DNA of 44,673 bases from contig WELB01000238.1 in NCBI GenBank assembly GCA_009602725.1, forward strand, positions 31,375 to 76,047. The letters are read 5' to 3'. The DNA is from Spirogloea muscicola (taxonomy: Eukaryota; Streptophyta; Zygnematophyceae; Spirogloeales; Spirogloeaceae). Position numbers and translations under genes: made by a program. Positions 1 to 11,189 of the stretch are shown here, in pieces (position 1 is the first letter of the stretch; each line of letters begins with the position of its first letter). Under the pieces are notes generated by a model that was not told the DNA's origin, ran no database searches, and saw nothing but the letters and a program-made list of their open reading frames with translations.

Positions 1-1609
1 GGCGGAAAGACGTCGCCCTGACGGAAGCCGAAGGCCGCCGCCAAAGCTCGGCCTGCGCGCAAGTGAACCGCGAAGGCAAGGGACCGCTGCATCGAGACGG
101 CCAAACGCATACGGAAGACTTGAGCGAGGGACCCGGCGACGTTGAAGCCGGGCTGCTCGCCCTGCTGCCCGAGGCGGCGGGCCGCTGCACGCCGCGCCAG
201 GCGGTGGAGCAAGTCAAGCTATTTCGGGCCAAAGGCTCCGTGCACGTCGACTGCCAGTGGAACAAACTCGTCTCCCACCGGGTGATCCGAATACTTCCGT
301 TCCTTTTCGCCCGCTGCTCGGCCGACTGCGTAGCCCGCCTCCTCCGACGAGCTTTTTGCGCTGCTGGAAACAAAGCTGTCAGTTGTGACGTCTGCGATGA
401 GCCGAGGCCCCCCGCCGAGCGCACTGACGACGAGGTCGGCGCGCCGGGTGTGGATGCGGCCATCCGCCCCAGCGGTCGGAGGCATGACGCTGGTGTTCTC
501 GAGCGCCACCGCAAAACCGGCCTCGACAAAGATGCCAAACATGGCATCCCGCAGCAGGTCGTGCGTTCCTGTCCGCTCCCCGCCCCATGCGCACCTCAGC
601 ATGTGAGCTGCCAACGATGCCGCGTTGGAGCCGCGCTCTCCGCACTCACACTGCTGTACTCCACTGAGGCAGGGTGGGTGGAGGCCGAGGAGGCGGTGCA
701 CCGCCGTGCGGAAGGCGTCGTCGGGCATGCGGAGCGCGTCTGTGGATAGGCAGGGCACACAACCAAGCTGCCGCCCCTGGTGAGGATGCCGAGAGCACCG
801 CGCGCGCCCCGGAGGTCGGCCGATGGCAAAAGCCCCATCGCCGTGGTGAAGGAGGCCGCATCTACCTCTGCCATGAAGCGAGGTTGAGCCCGGAGGTCGG
901 CCGTGCGCGCGAGGTGCGCGAATGGGACGGCCCGTGGGACAAGGGCGGGGTGATCTGCATGCAGCGCTTCCCGGGCAGAGCGGAGAGCCGCCTGGAAGGG
1001 CAACATGCCAGTCTCCACGTCCGCTGCCGCCTGCTCCAGAAGGCGACCCCCATGCCGGATGAAACGCTGGGCCACCGACAACGCAACTTGCGCCCAACTC
1101 CCCAGGTGGGCTGCCTGGCAGACACGAGCCAGCGGACGGCAGCCCAGACCCCCGCGGCTCACAGGCAGGGAGGCCTGGTGCACGGCAGCCGGCGTCGCCA
1201 GGAAGGCCGGGTGCTGGACCAGGGCCGCTGCGCTGGCGAGGAGACCTGCATCAAAAGTTGCATAGGCAGCCTGCGCCGCCGGGGAGGGGGAAGGGCTCGG
1301 GCCAGGTACAGGGGACGTTGGGCTATGCTGCGCGTCAGCATGGCGAGCCCTAGCTGCATGTCGCGCAGCTCCGGGAGGCGGGCCGCCGGCCTGAGGTGCT
1401 CCTGCAGCTTGCTCCGAGGCTGCTCGTCCACGAACACCGGTGATCCCAAGGGAACCCCGAGGAGTGTGAGGCCCCCCGCTGGTGTCTGACAGCCGGGGTA
1501 GGCGGAGGAGGGCTGGCAACCCTTGTGGGGACCAAGCGCTGCACTTCGACGCGCGGATGTCCAGGCCGATCTCCATCAGCTGCGCCTCAAGGGTGGCAAA
1601 GGCGGCCAA
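1..1609 (-). pseudogene. LINE family A copy, 3' half (post-RT region, finger, endonuclease)
   Basis: On the minus strand this reads, in pieces, as the C-terminal half of a non-LTR retrotransposon polyprotein. From 1609 downward one frame gives a post-RT segment (GLGCRPLARV, LGSWAQVAL). After a frameshift near 740-860 it gives a finger CECG-x12-HMLRC followed by TGTHD. Next comes RRADLVV, 10 residues, then LIADVTTDS, then EKERKYSD. That is the layout of a restriction-like endonuclease core: a (P)D-like acid, 14 residues, a second D, then a K/KY motif. A stop codon near 219-221 interrupts the frame, which continues as AQVFRMRLAVSMQRS and LRAGRALAA to the window edge. The copy is dead: at least one frameshift and one stop. 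The reverse transcriptase lies upstream of 1609 and is absent because of 5' truncation. The 3' end is outside the window. Confidence 0.75.
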
Positions 1610-1610
1610 G

Positions 1611-2347
1611 AGAAAGCAGCAATCAGGAACTTCAATTGAGAAGTTACGTAGAGCAGGTTAACGATGACAATCACATGGCAGATGACTCTCAGAGTGGATC
1701 ACGATCTCAGTCTTTTCGTCCCTTGGTAGACTTATGTTAGTATGCTCAATGTTTGGCCGCGGACAGGAAAGAACATCTTCTGCTTCTTATGTCCCTCAAT
1801 GATGCAGTAGTTCCACTACACTACCCTAATATGCAGCTTAGCATGGTCTTAAGAAGGCGTGGTATAACCTGCCCCTTCCCCATGTTGGCTTGACCGGGTA
1901 GAATATCTTAAAGCCTCCACATGTGAGCGCCCCGTGCACAAGTGTGCCGATTTTAAAGGCCCGTATCACCGGCATTTAGATGGCAAGCAATGTTTCGTTC
2001 CAGATTGTACTGTGGACACCAGGAAGCAAAAAGTAGTGAATTGAATTCTGAGTCTATAGCTTGATCGTCACCGTTTAAGCCGATTGCGGGCAGGAACTAC
2101 GTAACCAAAGCAGAGGCGACAGCAATACCAAGGGACAACTGCAGGCTTTGGAGCTGATTGGACAGCTCGTCTGGCCCCTTGCAGCAGATCACAAATGCCA
2201 TGTCTGCTGATTGATCTCTAGCCTTCGCGCATGAACAGTAACACAATACCCACAGACCTGGTAAGTTGTAAGTCCACACAAATTTGAAAAATCACCCATG
2301 GATGGCATAGGTGCACGAAGCAACTATTCCGAGAACAGGAGGAGAGG
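1611..2347. repeat. Segmental duplication, copy A, first block
   Basis: This non-coding stretch aligns by eye with 23101-23860. Shared landmarks, in the same order and spacing, include AGAAAGCAG, TACGTAGAGCAGGT, GATGACTCTCAGAGTGGATC, the CATCTTCTGCTTCTTATGTC block, the CGTTCCAGATTGTACTGTG block and GGTGCACGAAGCAAC. The left edge abuts LINE sequence at 1609/1611. The right edge runs into universal-stress-like coding sequence at about 2335-2347. I see no convincing gene in it. In the other copy this block lies just 3' of the C2-domain gene, so it is probably its downstream region. Confidence 0.8.
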
Positions 2348-3248
2348 ACGCGCGAGGCCATCCGGTGGGTTGTCGAGAAAGTGTGGCAGCCGTCCGACGC
2401 CACCATCCTCCTCCACGTCGCCAAGCCGCTGCCGCCGCCACCGCCACGCCGCCGCCTCCGCCTGAAGCCCGTGAGAGCCACGCCGTCTCCCCTCCCTGTC
2501 TCTAGCAACAGGTCATGTACACCTGTCGATGTGCTTTGCCTCAGGCTCTCCATTACCCAGTGCCCACTTTGTTCCGTCTACACCATCGCCACTACGTCCC
2601 GCCGCAAGCCGTCGACGGCCGATACCCCACTGCGGCTCTGGCGGCGAGCTCCTCCGCTGCCGCTACGCCTGCATGCTTCGGCGTCAGCGCCTGTGTGGCC
2701 TCCACGGCGGTGGCTCGACAGAGCTGACGGCCGCGGCCTGTGGCGGCGTCGCAGTGGATGGGACCTCCCCCAAAGGCGGCGGCGCCGCGCATGCCAGAGC
2801 CGCCGGCCTGGCAGCGCACGTCCAGCCGGCGGTGCTGCCGGCCATCACGCGGCTCCAGGCGTACTGCAAGGCCGAGTTCGAGGTGGGCAACGGCTGCCCC
2901 CTCACCAGCGAGTACTGCAGTAGCCGTCAATGCAGGGAGGCCGTGCTGCGCTTGCAGCTTGATCACTCAACAGCCAGCGCCAACAGCATTGCTGGTGGGC
3001 CTTCTGCTGCCGTTGACTCTCCTCTTGTGCCGCGGTGTGGCCACCTTTGCAGCTGCCGGTGGAGATTAAGGTGGCGGTACATGCAGAGAAGGGGCGGGGA
3101 GTCATCGAGGAGGTGAAGCTGCTGGCGGAAATGGTGAAGCTCGTCCTTGGCCGCTCACCCGTGCGCTTCCTGCCCAAGCTTCTCCTTGGCAAGATGTTCG
3201 ACCAGGTCACATGGTACTGCCCCCTGCGCCCGCCCATTTGCCCAGCTT
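2336..3248 (+). pseudogene. Universal stress protein-like relic, 5' truncated
   Basis: In one frame from about 2337 the sequence encodes EERTREAIRWVVEKVW then QPSDATILLHVAKPLP. This matches the usual USP pattern of an (S/A)xxAxRWA(V/L) helix followed by a strand ending LLHV. A later exon ends AITRLQAYCKAEFE at 2882. A GT-AG intron (about 2883-3052) joins it in frame to LPVEIKVAVHAEKGRGVIEEVKLLAE, like the USP central strand-helix. The end, LLLGKMFDQVTWYCP to a TAA at 3246-3248, resembles a USP LLGSVSxxV...CP tail. The N-terminal strand with the VAVD-type motif is missing because the upstream junction is the duplication breakpoint. The link between the first and second exon is not resolved. 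It could be a poorly modelled live gene, but truncation at a breakpoint favours a relic. Confidence 0.45.
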
Positions 3249-4190
3249 AAATGTAGCGCCTTACTAAGCAATGGCCTGCACCGTGCTCATTACTACCCTG
3301 GGGCCATTGAGAAGCGATGGATGCTTAGAAGGCCAAGGTAACACTCGACGAGGCATTGGCGGGGAGCGGAGACATTGCTTGCTCGGGCATGCAGTATTGT
3401 GCCGGTCGGAGACGTTGATGGGAGCTGCGGTGTTTACTGCCGAATGCACAGGCTGCTCGCTCTTCGTCGTGCAGAAAGGCCGGCTGCTGCTCGAGGAGGC
3501 CGCGACATGCCGTGCCCAGCTTGGCCCCCCTGCCGCTCGTGCCAACGGTGAGCTGAGCACTTAGCTTGGACATCGAGATTGATAGGTTTTGCTTTTGCCT
3601 GTATCGTACGGCAGTCAAACTGGAGGTGGTGGATCAGACATTCAGTCGGCGATGCAATTTGATGAGACTGGTCGGAATTGCTTTCCGTTGGCCAAGTCAA
3701 AAAACCCGGTGCCTAACCCCTAAATCCTGCATCAGTTGGCAAAGGATGCTTGCATGGTGGATGGGCTTCATGACCATGTCCTCCTCGGCTGCTGCAATGG
3801 CGGCGACGGTGGTGGCTGGTTATGCAGGCTGCCGGTACAAGGTGCGGCCGCATATGCCAACGCTTGTGCATGTCACTGGCTCAATCTGCAGCTACAGATT
3901 CTCGCTGAAAGGATTCGCCCAGGACAGGCTTTGTCCCAAAATATACTGTTCAAGCGGCTGACTGCCTCATCGTAGTGAAAACGTCAAGGGCAAGGGGTAC
4001 GCTGCATTTGCACTCCTGTCAAGAGCTAAACCAGGGTGTTTGCAAAGTCTCCTTCCAATGTGGGGTGCACTTAAATTGCAGAGGAGCTGTTTACATAGTG
4101 CGTTTAGGTGGCCCGGTGTGATGGTGGCTTCCGAAAGGCAGCTTCCAAGGCCAGAACTGTGACACGGACACGAAACTCCAGGTTTAGGCT
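3249..4190. other. Host-like stretch without a firm gene; possible TBCC-like fragment
   Basis: No gene can be supported with confidence. On the plus strand at about 3415-3530 the reading MGAAVFTAECTGCSLFVVQ then KGRLLLEEAATC recalls the tubulin-binding cofactor C (TBCC) fold pattern, but it is short and the usual QLRxH residues are not seen. Around 3755-3960 a further open frame is featureless. The stretch ends at the target site of the Ty3/gypsy insertion and was contiguous with 11190 before that insertion. Confidence 0.3.
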
Positions 4191-4195
4191 CTTGA

Positions 4196-4740
4196 TGTAA
4201 TGAACCAGCCGTTTGGTTAAGCCACATGGCTCAGTTTGCATTACATGACCGGCTATCTGGGACAAGTGGGCCCGCCAGGTGGCGGGCTGGCTTGCCGGGC
4301 AAGTGGCCCGCCCAGAGACGGGTCCAGCCCGTCCAGAAATACTCCTCGCCAGGATCCGCCCGTTCAAGGGAGGATCTTTGGCCCGCCGTCTGGCAGGCCA
4401 TGGGGCGACCCGCTCACACCCCTGGAGGGGGGGGTGGCACAGGAAAGCACGAAGAGCCTTGGGGCTGAGGCTTGAGGGAGTTCGAACCGGTGAAGCCCAG
4501 GAGCAGCCTTGCCGCTGCTCGCCGCCGCAGCCGCCGCCGCACCTTGCTGCGGGGCCTGCTGCGCCGGCCTGCGCCCAGGAGGTGGAGTCGCCGCCGGACG
4601 GCGGCGCCACGGGGCCTGTCTTCCGCTGCGCCTATGTGCTAGTGCTTTGCCTGTGTAGTGGGTTGGTCCCTAAACCCCTACAGCCGAACTCAAGAAGGAC
4701 TGCTCACCCTAACTGCGTGTGTAGGGCGAGGTTCCTTACA
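4196..4740 (+). repeat. 5' LTR (545 bp)
   Basis: Starts TGTAATGAACCAGCC and ends CCTTACA, directly followed by the primer binding site. It matches the 3' LTR nearly base for base, with one 3-base difference (CAAGAAGGAC against CAAGGAC) and scattered substitutions. It is very GC-rich, with several inverted GGCGGGC/GCCCGCC-type words. Confidence 0.95.
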
Positions 4741-4742
4741 TT

Positions 4743-4753
4743 TGGTATCAGAG
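4743..4753 (+). other. tRNA-iMet primer binding site
   Basis: TGGTATCAGAG lies 2 bases after the 5' LTR. It is the standard complement of the 3' end of initiator methionine tRNA used to prime minus-strand synthesis in many plant and algal LTR elements. Confidence 0.85.
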
Positions 4754-5243
4754 GCGGTCTTGCATCCATCGCGCTTGTGACTTATTGTGCTCGCCGCTGA
4801 TGATGCAAGGATCACCCTGATGTGCTGGCCTGACCTTTTTCTGTCAAAGATAAAGTGCTTGCCAGACGTTGGTCCGTGAGGCGGCTCAGCGGAAGCGCCG
4901 GGTGCGGAGCCATCTTTGCGCAGTGAGCCAGCAACGACCAACGCCAGATTGACCGACTGATCCTTGAGGACCACTTGCTGCGTTCGCTTCTTTTGAGGTG
5001 TGGCTTGAGCCTGCAGCCTTTGTGTGGTAAGGTCAGTCGTGTGGCCAGCAGTGACCGTGTGCATCGGTCCTGGTCATATCTGCGGCTGTCTGCCTGCCTG
5101 CTGATTGAGGTGTGGAGTTGCGCGCTGCCTTGCTTGCTCGCTCGCTGGTGCACCAGTCTTGCGATGTCCTGTATTGCGGTATGGAGTGTGTGATTTGCTG
5201 ACTGTCGGAGCCTGAATTGATCACTCAGTGTCCTTCAGCCAGC

Positions 5244-7216
5244 ATGGTATCGCACACCTCCAGTGCGCGGCCGAGCCCTCCTCGGGAGGCAGAGCGGTCG
5301 GCTGCTGAGGCAGCGGCTGCTGCAGGGCCAGCTGCTGCGGCAGTGGCTGCTGCGGAGCACGCCCACGAGGGGCACGCCCACGAGGGGCACGCCCACGAGG
5401 GGCACGCCCACGAGGGGCACGCCCACGAGGGGCACGCCCACGAGGGGCACGCCCACGAGGGGCACGCCCACGAGGGGCACGCCCACGAGGGGCACGCCCA
5501 CGAGGGGCACGCCCACGAGGGGCACGCCCACGAGGGGCACGCCCACGAGGGGCACGCCCACGAGGGGCACGCCCACGAGGGGCACGCCCACGAGGGGCAC
5601 GCCCACGAGGGGCACGCCCACGAGGGGCACGCCCACGAGGGGCACGCCCACGAGGGGCACGCCCACGAGGGGCACGCCCACGAGGGGCACGTCGAGCTGG
5701 GAGCCGGAGGCCAGGAGGGCTTGTCGGCTGGGGACTTGCAACGCGTTGCACTCCTCACTCGGGATCTGGCAGCAGCCCAGTCGACGACGGACCCAGCGCA
5801 ATATCGCCTCCTTGCGAGGATCTGCGCGGAGCAGCGCGCCCTCCTCGTCCGGCAGCGCGCCGAAGAGCGGCGCATGCAAGAGGTGGATGCCTCGTTGCAC
5901 TTGATGCGCAAGAGCAGTGGCAACCCTGAGCATGGACTTGCTAGGGCCCATGCACCCCGCCAATTCTCCGGTCACGATGATCGGGGAGGGTTGCAGCCAT
6001 GGCTGGACGAGATGGACGAATGGTTCGTCTGCTCCAACACGGACGCGGGGGCACGCGTGCGCCTCGCTGCCACTTACCTCTCAGGGGAGCCCCGGGAGTG
6101 GTGGAACACGTTGAGGAAGAGCGCTACGCCCGAGGAGTCCGGTGGCTGGGACTTCTTCTGCAGCTCGCTTATGTCGGCGTATGGCGACCCACACGCAGAG
6201 CTGCGCGCCCGCGATGAGCTGGATGCTCTCCGCATGAGGGGCGAGGGAAGCGAGGGCTTTGAGCCCTACGTGCGGCGATTCCGGCTGCTGCTGTCCAAGC
6301 TACGCAGCGAGCCGATGAGGCCAATCGACCAATGCCAGCGATTTAAGGCTGGACTGCCTTCTCGCTTTCGCAATTGGGTCGCGGTGGATTCCGCAACGGC
6401 ACAACCGGTCACGGACTTCACCAAGATGGTGGAGCACGCCCGCAAGGTGCTCAGCACGCCGGACATTGCCGGTCCGAGCAAGCGCCCCCTGCTGGAGGCA
6501 GGCGGCTTTGATGCGGAGCGAAGCAAGAAGCGGTTCAACCCACGACACGGCTCGAAAGCTCGCCCTCGAGGCGACTTCCCCAAGCCGCGGGTGGAAGGCG
6601 CTGGCTGCTTCAAGTGCGGTGCCAAGGGCCATCAGCTCAGGGACTGCCCGGCGGCAGGTCCCTCACGGCCACGTCCACAGCGCCCTATGGGCCGGGACCA
6701 GGGCAATTCCAAGGGCAAGCGTGAGTGCTTGACCCCTGCCTCTGCAAGGCATCTCATTCAGCCAGACGCACTTGAGCTGTTTGATCTTGCTGGCATTGCT
6801 GGCCCGTCAACCAACATACCGGTTGTGCGCTCCATTCCTGCTTTATTGCAAGGTCTGGAGGCCGGAGGGCCTCTGTTTGTGTGGGTTGCCCACAATGACT
6901 TGCAAGAGGCTGCAGATATCTATCTGAGCTGGCCTGAGTGCCGTTGGCCTGAACAAATGCTGTTCTTCATTGTGCCACAGAAGCGCGGCGTGGTTGATCA
7001 AGCTCCGCTCGGGATGTCGCTGTTGTGCTCGCACGAGGCGGGACACAGGCTCCTTAGGCGTAGTGTTGATGCCACTCGGCTTAGGCCTTACCCGACAGCG
7101 GTCAGGGTATATGTCGCTTGCACCCCATTCCTTGGCAGTGTCCATGGGGGACACACTATGCTTTTTGAGGGGCTGGTTGCTGCGGCACCAGCGAGGATCC
7201 TCATAGACACAGGGCC
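5244..7216 (+). pseudogene. gag and start of protease of the Ty3/gypsy element
   Basis: The frame is open from an ATG at 5217; the ATG at 5244 (MVSHTS) is in the same frame and has a better start context. The N-terminus is Ala-rich, then 22 perfect HAHEG repeats (5358-5687). The gag core follows, with PWLDEMDEWF and YLSGEPREWWNTLRK. A CX2CX4HX4C zinc knuckle (CFKCGAKGHQLRDC) sits at about 6606-6647. The frame then runs through a spacer into the protease active site ILIDTG at about 7195-7214. It is lost there: the retropepsin flank continues one frame over, so a single base appears to be missing at about 7212-7214. The gag part itself has no visible disablement. Confidence 0.85.
5358..5687 (+). 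repeat. Minisatellite: 22 perfect copies of a 15-bp unit in gag
   Basis: The unit CACGCCCACGAGGGG is repeated 22 times without a single difference (330 bp). In gag frame it encodes (His-Ala-His-Glu-Gly)22. Because the unit length is a multiple of 3 and contains no stop on either strand, all six frames stay open across it. Confidence 0.97.
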
Positions 7217-10200
7217 TCAGTGTCTTTCGTCAAAAGGGATTTGGTGTGCTCCGCTGGCTTGCATTTGCAAGCAGATGGCCTGCCTAGAGTGACATTGGCC
7301 GATGGTCACCCAACCGCTGTGTTGGGCCTGTGCAAGGTTCCCATTCGCATCCAGCAATACAAAGCCGAGGTGCCTTGTTATGCCATTGCGTTGACTGTCG
7401 CTTTTGATGTGATATTGGGAGATGATTGGCTTTGTGCCACATCAGCATGCCTTGATTTTAAACGCCATACTTGCACTGTACAACGTGGCGCACGGCGCTT
7501 TGTCCTTTGCAAGCAGCTTCCCTGTGCACCGCCGCTGGCGGCAGGGGCTTCCATTCTGCTATCCGCCATGCAGATGAAGCGATTGATTCACAAGAGCACT
7601 GACCAAATGGCATTTCTTGGGATGGTGGCGTTAAAAGACGAGTCTAAGCCTGACTTGTGTGTGAATGCTGCGAATTCACATGGCGGTGTTCTTGAAGAGC
7701 TGCTGGAAGAGTTTGCGGATGTGTTTCCCGACTCTCGGACGGTCTACCTCCTCACCGAGGTGTGGCTCATACAATTCCATTGGAGCCAGGCGCCAACTCG
7801 CCTTTCCGTCCCATGTACCGGCTGAGCCCTCTCGAATTTCGAGAAATGTAATCCCAGGTCGAGGACCTGCTGGCGAAGGGCTACATTGAGCCATCTCAGT
7901 CGCCATACGGAGCACCCATCCTCTTTGTCAAAAAGAAGGATGGGACTCTACGCATGTGCATTGATTATCGGGCTTTGAATAAGCTGACTATCAAGAACCG
8001 ATACCCATTGCCTCGGATAGACGATCTATTCGATTGGCTCGCAGGGGCTACTGTGTTCAGCTCCCTGGACCTCGCAAGTGGGTATCACCAAATTCGAATC
8101 ACGCCTGCGGATGTTCCAAAGTCGGCATTTCATACACCGCTTGGACATTTTCAGTTCAAGGTGCTCAGCATTGGTTTGACCAATGCACCGGCTACGTTCC
8201 AGGCGGTGATGTCGAGGGTCTTTGGCCCCCTGCTCTACCATTTTGTGCTGGTTTACTTGGATGACATACTGGTGTTCAGCAAAACGCCTGAAGATCACGT
8301 GAAGCACCTGCGCCAAGTGCTGCAGTTGCTGCGTGAAAATCAATTGTATGCCAAGCGGTCCAAATGCGCAATTAACCAGCCAGAGCTGACACATACCTCG
8401 GGCATGTCGTGGGCAAAGACGGCATACGTGTCGACCCCAAGAAGACTACGGTCGTACGGGATTGGCCTGTGCCACAAACTGTGCCTCATTTGCGCTCCTT
8501 TTTGGGATTCGCAAATTATTTCCGAAAGTTCCTACAAGGCTATGGGAACTTGGCACTTCCTTTTACGAAGCTGACTCGTAAGGACGTACCTTGGGATTGG
8601 TCGTCCGAATGCCGGACGGCATTTGAGGGAATACAGCAGGCGTTGACATCTCCGCCTGTGCTGGTTTTTCCTCGTGAAGGCGTGCCATATGAACTCGTCT
8701 GCGATGCCTCTTTGACCGGCATTGGTGCCGTGCTCTTGCAGGAGGGTCACCCGTTAGCGTTTGAGAGCCGCCTGCTGATCCCTGCAGAGCGAAATTACAC
8801 TACGGGCGAGCAGGAATTGCTGGCTGTAGTGCACGCCTTATGTGTCTGGCGTTGCTACCTGGAAGGTGTGGCATTTACGGTTGTCACGGATCATTGCCCG
8901 TTGACATATTTCCACACGCAGCAGCATTTGACTAGGCGTCAAGCTCGATGGGCTGAGTGCATGGCACAATTCGATTTCCAGTGGGTTTATCCCTGGACGT
9001 CTTAATGTTGCAGACCCTGTGAGTCGCAACATTCGCGGCGCTGATGCGTTGGCTTCCTTGAATGCTTCTGGAGTGCGGGCTACAGGACTGCGTCCGACTC
9101 GTCAAGCTTCTCGGCACACCACGGCTGAGCTCTTTGAGCTCTATGTGCGTATCCGTAAAGGGTATGGCACAGACCCATGGTTTGCTGACGCCGCCAACGT
9201 ACGCACACTCACCGATGACAAAGGCTTCTGGTGGCAAGGTGACGCTATTGTGGTCCCCGACTGCAATGCCTTGCGCACAGACATTATGCAGGAGCTGCAT
9301 GATACGCCTTACAGTGGTCATTTGGGAGTGAGCAAAACCAAACAGGCTGTGCGACGCCTCTTTTGGTGGAAGGGCTTTTCAGCCCAGGTGCGCGCTTTTG
9401 TGGCAAGCTGTGCCACATGCCAGCGTACTAAGGCAATCTCTGGGAAGCCTGCCGGATTACTTCAGCCTTTGCAGATTCCGGAGCGGACTTGGTCTGATGT
9501 TAGTGTGGAATTTATCACACAATTGCCTAAGACGCGGAATGGCTATGATGCCATTGTCGTCTTTGTGGATCGCCTGAGTAAAATGGTGCATTTTGCTCCC
9601 ACTACTACGCGGGCATCTGCGAAGGATTTCGCTGGCATCTTTGTGGATAAGGTGTGGAAGCTACATGGCGTACCTGAGAGGCTGGTCTCGGACCGCGATC
9701 CTCGCTTTACAGGTCACTTCTGGAAAGAAGTCTGCAAGCTTATTGGCACGAGGCAGTCCATGTCCACAGCCTTTCATCCACAAACGGATGGCCAAACTGA
9801 GCGAATGAATCGAGTTCTTGAGGACATGTTGAGGCACTTCGTCAATTCTAGCCACACTGACTGGGATGACTATTTGGCTCCAGCTGAATATGCTGTCAAT
9901 AATGCCTATCATGCGTCCACCAAGGAGACTCCATTCTTCCTCAACTATGGTCAGCATCCCCGAGCTCCACTTCAGGTGGGGAGGCCGGAACGGGTTCCCG
10001 CCGCGGTAGCCTTTACTGGAACCCTCTTGGAGGCTCAGAGACGAGCTCGGCATTTCTTGGAAATTGCCCAGAGTCGCCAGAAGGCTTATGCTGACAAACA
10101 TCGAAAGGACGTGTCCTTCAATGTTGGTGCGCAAGTGCTGCTGAGCACGAAGCTCTTATCCTTGCGGGCTGTGGGTGTGCGCAAGTTGCTGCCCAAGTGG

Positions 10201-10583
10201 GTTGGACCATTTGCAGTAGTACGCCTTGTGGGCAAGGTGTCCTACGAGTTGAAGACACCGGTGCATTGGAAGGTCCATAACGTCTTCCATGTGTCTCAAC
10301 TGAGGGCCTTCCTTTCGGATGGTCGTGTCCAACCGCCCCCACCTCCACTAGTCATCGAGGATGATCTTGAGTTTGAGGTGGAACAGATCTTGTCTCACAG
10401 GGACAAGCCTCGAGGGCGTAAGAGCCGTGAGTACTTGGTGAAGTGGCTCGGGTATGGGCCTGAGCACAACACGTAGGAGCCTGCGGCCAATTTGGCAAAT
10501 TGCCCAGATGCTCTCAGGGAATACCTGGCCAAGGGTGGTAATTCTCCTAGGCTTGGTAGAGGCAGCAGCCGTCGGGCATCTTA
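7217..10583 (+). pseudogene. pol of the Ty3/gypsy element (protease-RT-RNase H-integrase-chromodomain)
   Basis: Domains in order: rest of the protease (FVKRDLV ... DVILGDDWL, 7225-7435); reverse transcriptase with [18 protein letters not shown] and catalytic YLDD at 8254-8265; RNase H with VCDAS, EQELLAVV and VTDHCPL (8700-8910); integrase with the H...H...C-x2-C zinc module (9298-9425) and D-D-E catalytic residues in DVSVEF, VSDRDPRF and TERMNRVLEDML (9495-9840); and a C-terminal chromodomain (FEVEQILSHRD, YLVKWLGYG, 10370-10470). Breaks: frameshift at about 7740, TAA stop at 7849-7851 between protease and RT, frameshifts at about 8395 and about 8992, and a TAG inside the chromodomain at 10474-10476. 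Reading past that TAG gives EPAANLANCP and so on to a TAA at about 10581. The catalytic residues themselves look intact. Confidence 0.92.
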
Positions 10584-10628
10584 ATACCTGTCGGCTGTTT
10601 TCTCGTTGTTCCCAAGGACGTGCACACC

Positions 10629-10640
10629 AAAGTGGGGAGG
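10629..10640 (+). other. Polypurine tract
   Basis: AAAGTGGGGAGG ends 2 bases before the 3' LTR. This is the expected plus-strand primer of an LTR retrotransposon; the run is interrupted by one T. Confidence 0.75.
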
Positions 10641-10642
10641 TA

Positions 10643-11184
10643 TGTAATGAACCAGCCGTTTGGTCAAGCCACATGGCTCTCTTTGCATTACATGACCGGC
10701 TATTTGGGACAGGTGGGCCCGCCAGGTGGCGGGCTGGCTTGCCGGGCAAGTGGCCCGCCCAGAGACGGGTCCAGCCCGTCCAGAAATACTCCTCGCTAGG
10801 ATCCGCCCGTTCAAGGGAGGATCTTTGGCCCGCCGTCTGGCAGGCCATGGGGCGACCCGCTCACAGCCCGGGAGGGGGGGGTGGCACAGGAAAGCACGAA
10901 GAGCCTTGGGGCTGAGGCTCGAGGGAGTTCGAACCGGTGAAGCCCAGGAGCAGCCTTGCCGCTGCTCGCCGCCGCAGCCGCCGCCGCACCTTGCTGCGGG
11001 GCCTGCTGCGCCGGCCTGCGCCCAGGAGGTGGAGTCGCCGCCGGACGGCGGCGCCACGGGGCCTGTCTTCCGCTGCGCCTATGCGCTAGTGCTTTGCCTG
11101 TGTAGTGGGTTGGTCCCTAAACCCCTACAGCCGAACTCAAGGACTGCTCACCCTAACTGCGTGTGTAGGGCGAGGTACCTTACA
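10643..11184 (+). repeat. 3' LTR (542 bp)
   Basis: Pairs with the 5' LTR and ends CCTTACA, followed by the CTTGA target duplication at 11185-11189. It lacks the 3 bases present in the 5' LTR near its end. Confidence 0.95.
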
Positions 11185-11189
11185 CTTGA

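Larger units (their letters stand above)
4196..11184 (+). mobile_element. Complete Ty3/gypsy LTR retrotransposon (chromovirus), inactivated
   Basis: The element is bounded by two LTRs beginning TGTAATGA and ending TTACA or TTACA-like (TG...CA). A 5-bp target duplication, CTTGA, flanks it at 4191-4195 and 11185-11189. Order inside: primer binding site, gag with zinc knuckle, protease, reverse transcriptase, RNase H, integrase and a C-terminal chromodomain. That order and the chromodomain place it in the chromovirus branch of Ty3/gypsy. The two LTRs differ by roughly a dozen substitutions and one 3-base indel over about 543 bp, so the insertion is not brand new. Several frameshifts and stop codons in pol make this copy non-autonomous. 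Its insertion split a host-like region (…4190 and 11190…). Confidence 0.95.

Noticed and set aside
3716-3727. Telomere-like CCTAACCCCTAAA word (and CCCTAAACCCC at about 4673 and 11116)
   Set aside because: Each is isolated, and the latter two are part of the LTRs; no tandem telomeric array.
5358-5687. Regular repeats suggestive of a CRISPR array
   Set aside because: The units are contiguous with no spacers and lie in a gag frame; it is a coding minisatellite.
5221-5975. Long open frames on both strands over the minisatellite
   Set aside because: They exist only because the 15-bp unit lacks stops in all frames; the gag frame is the one continuous with the core and zinc knuckle.
7206-7292. 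Programmed gag-pol frameshift
   Set aside because: The frame change falls inside the protease active site, with no slippery heptamer, and further frameshifts and stops follow.
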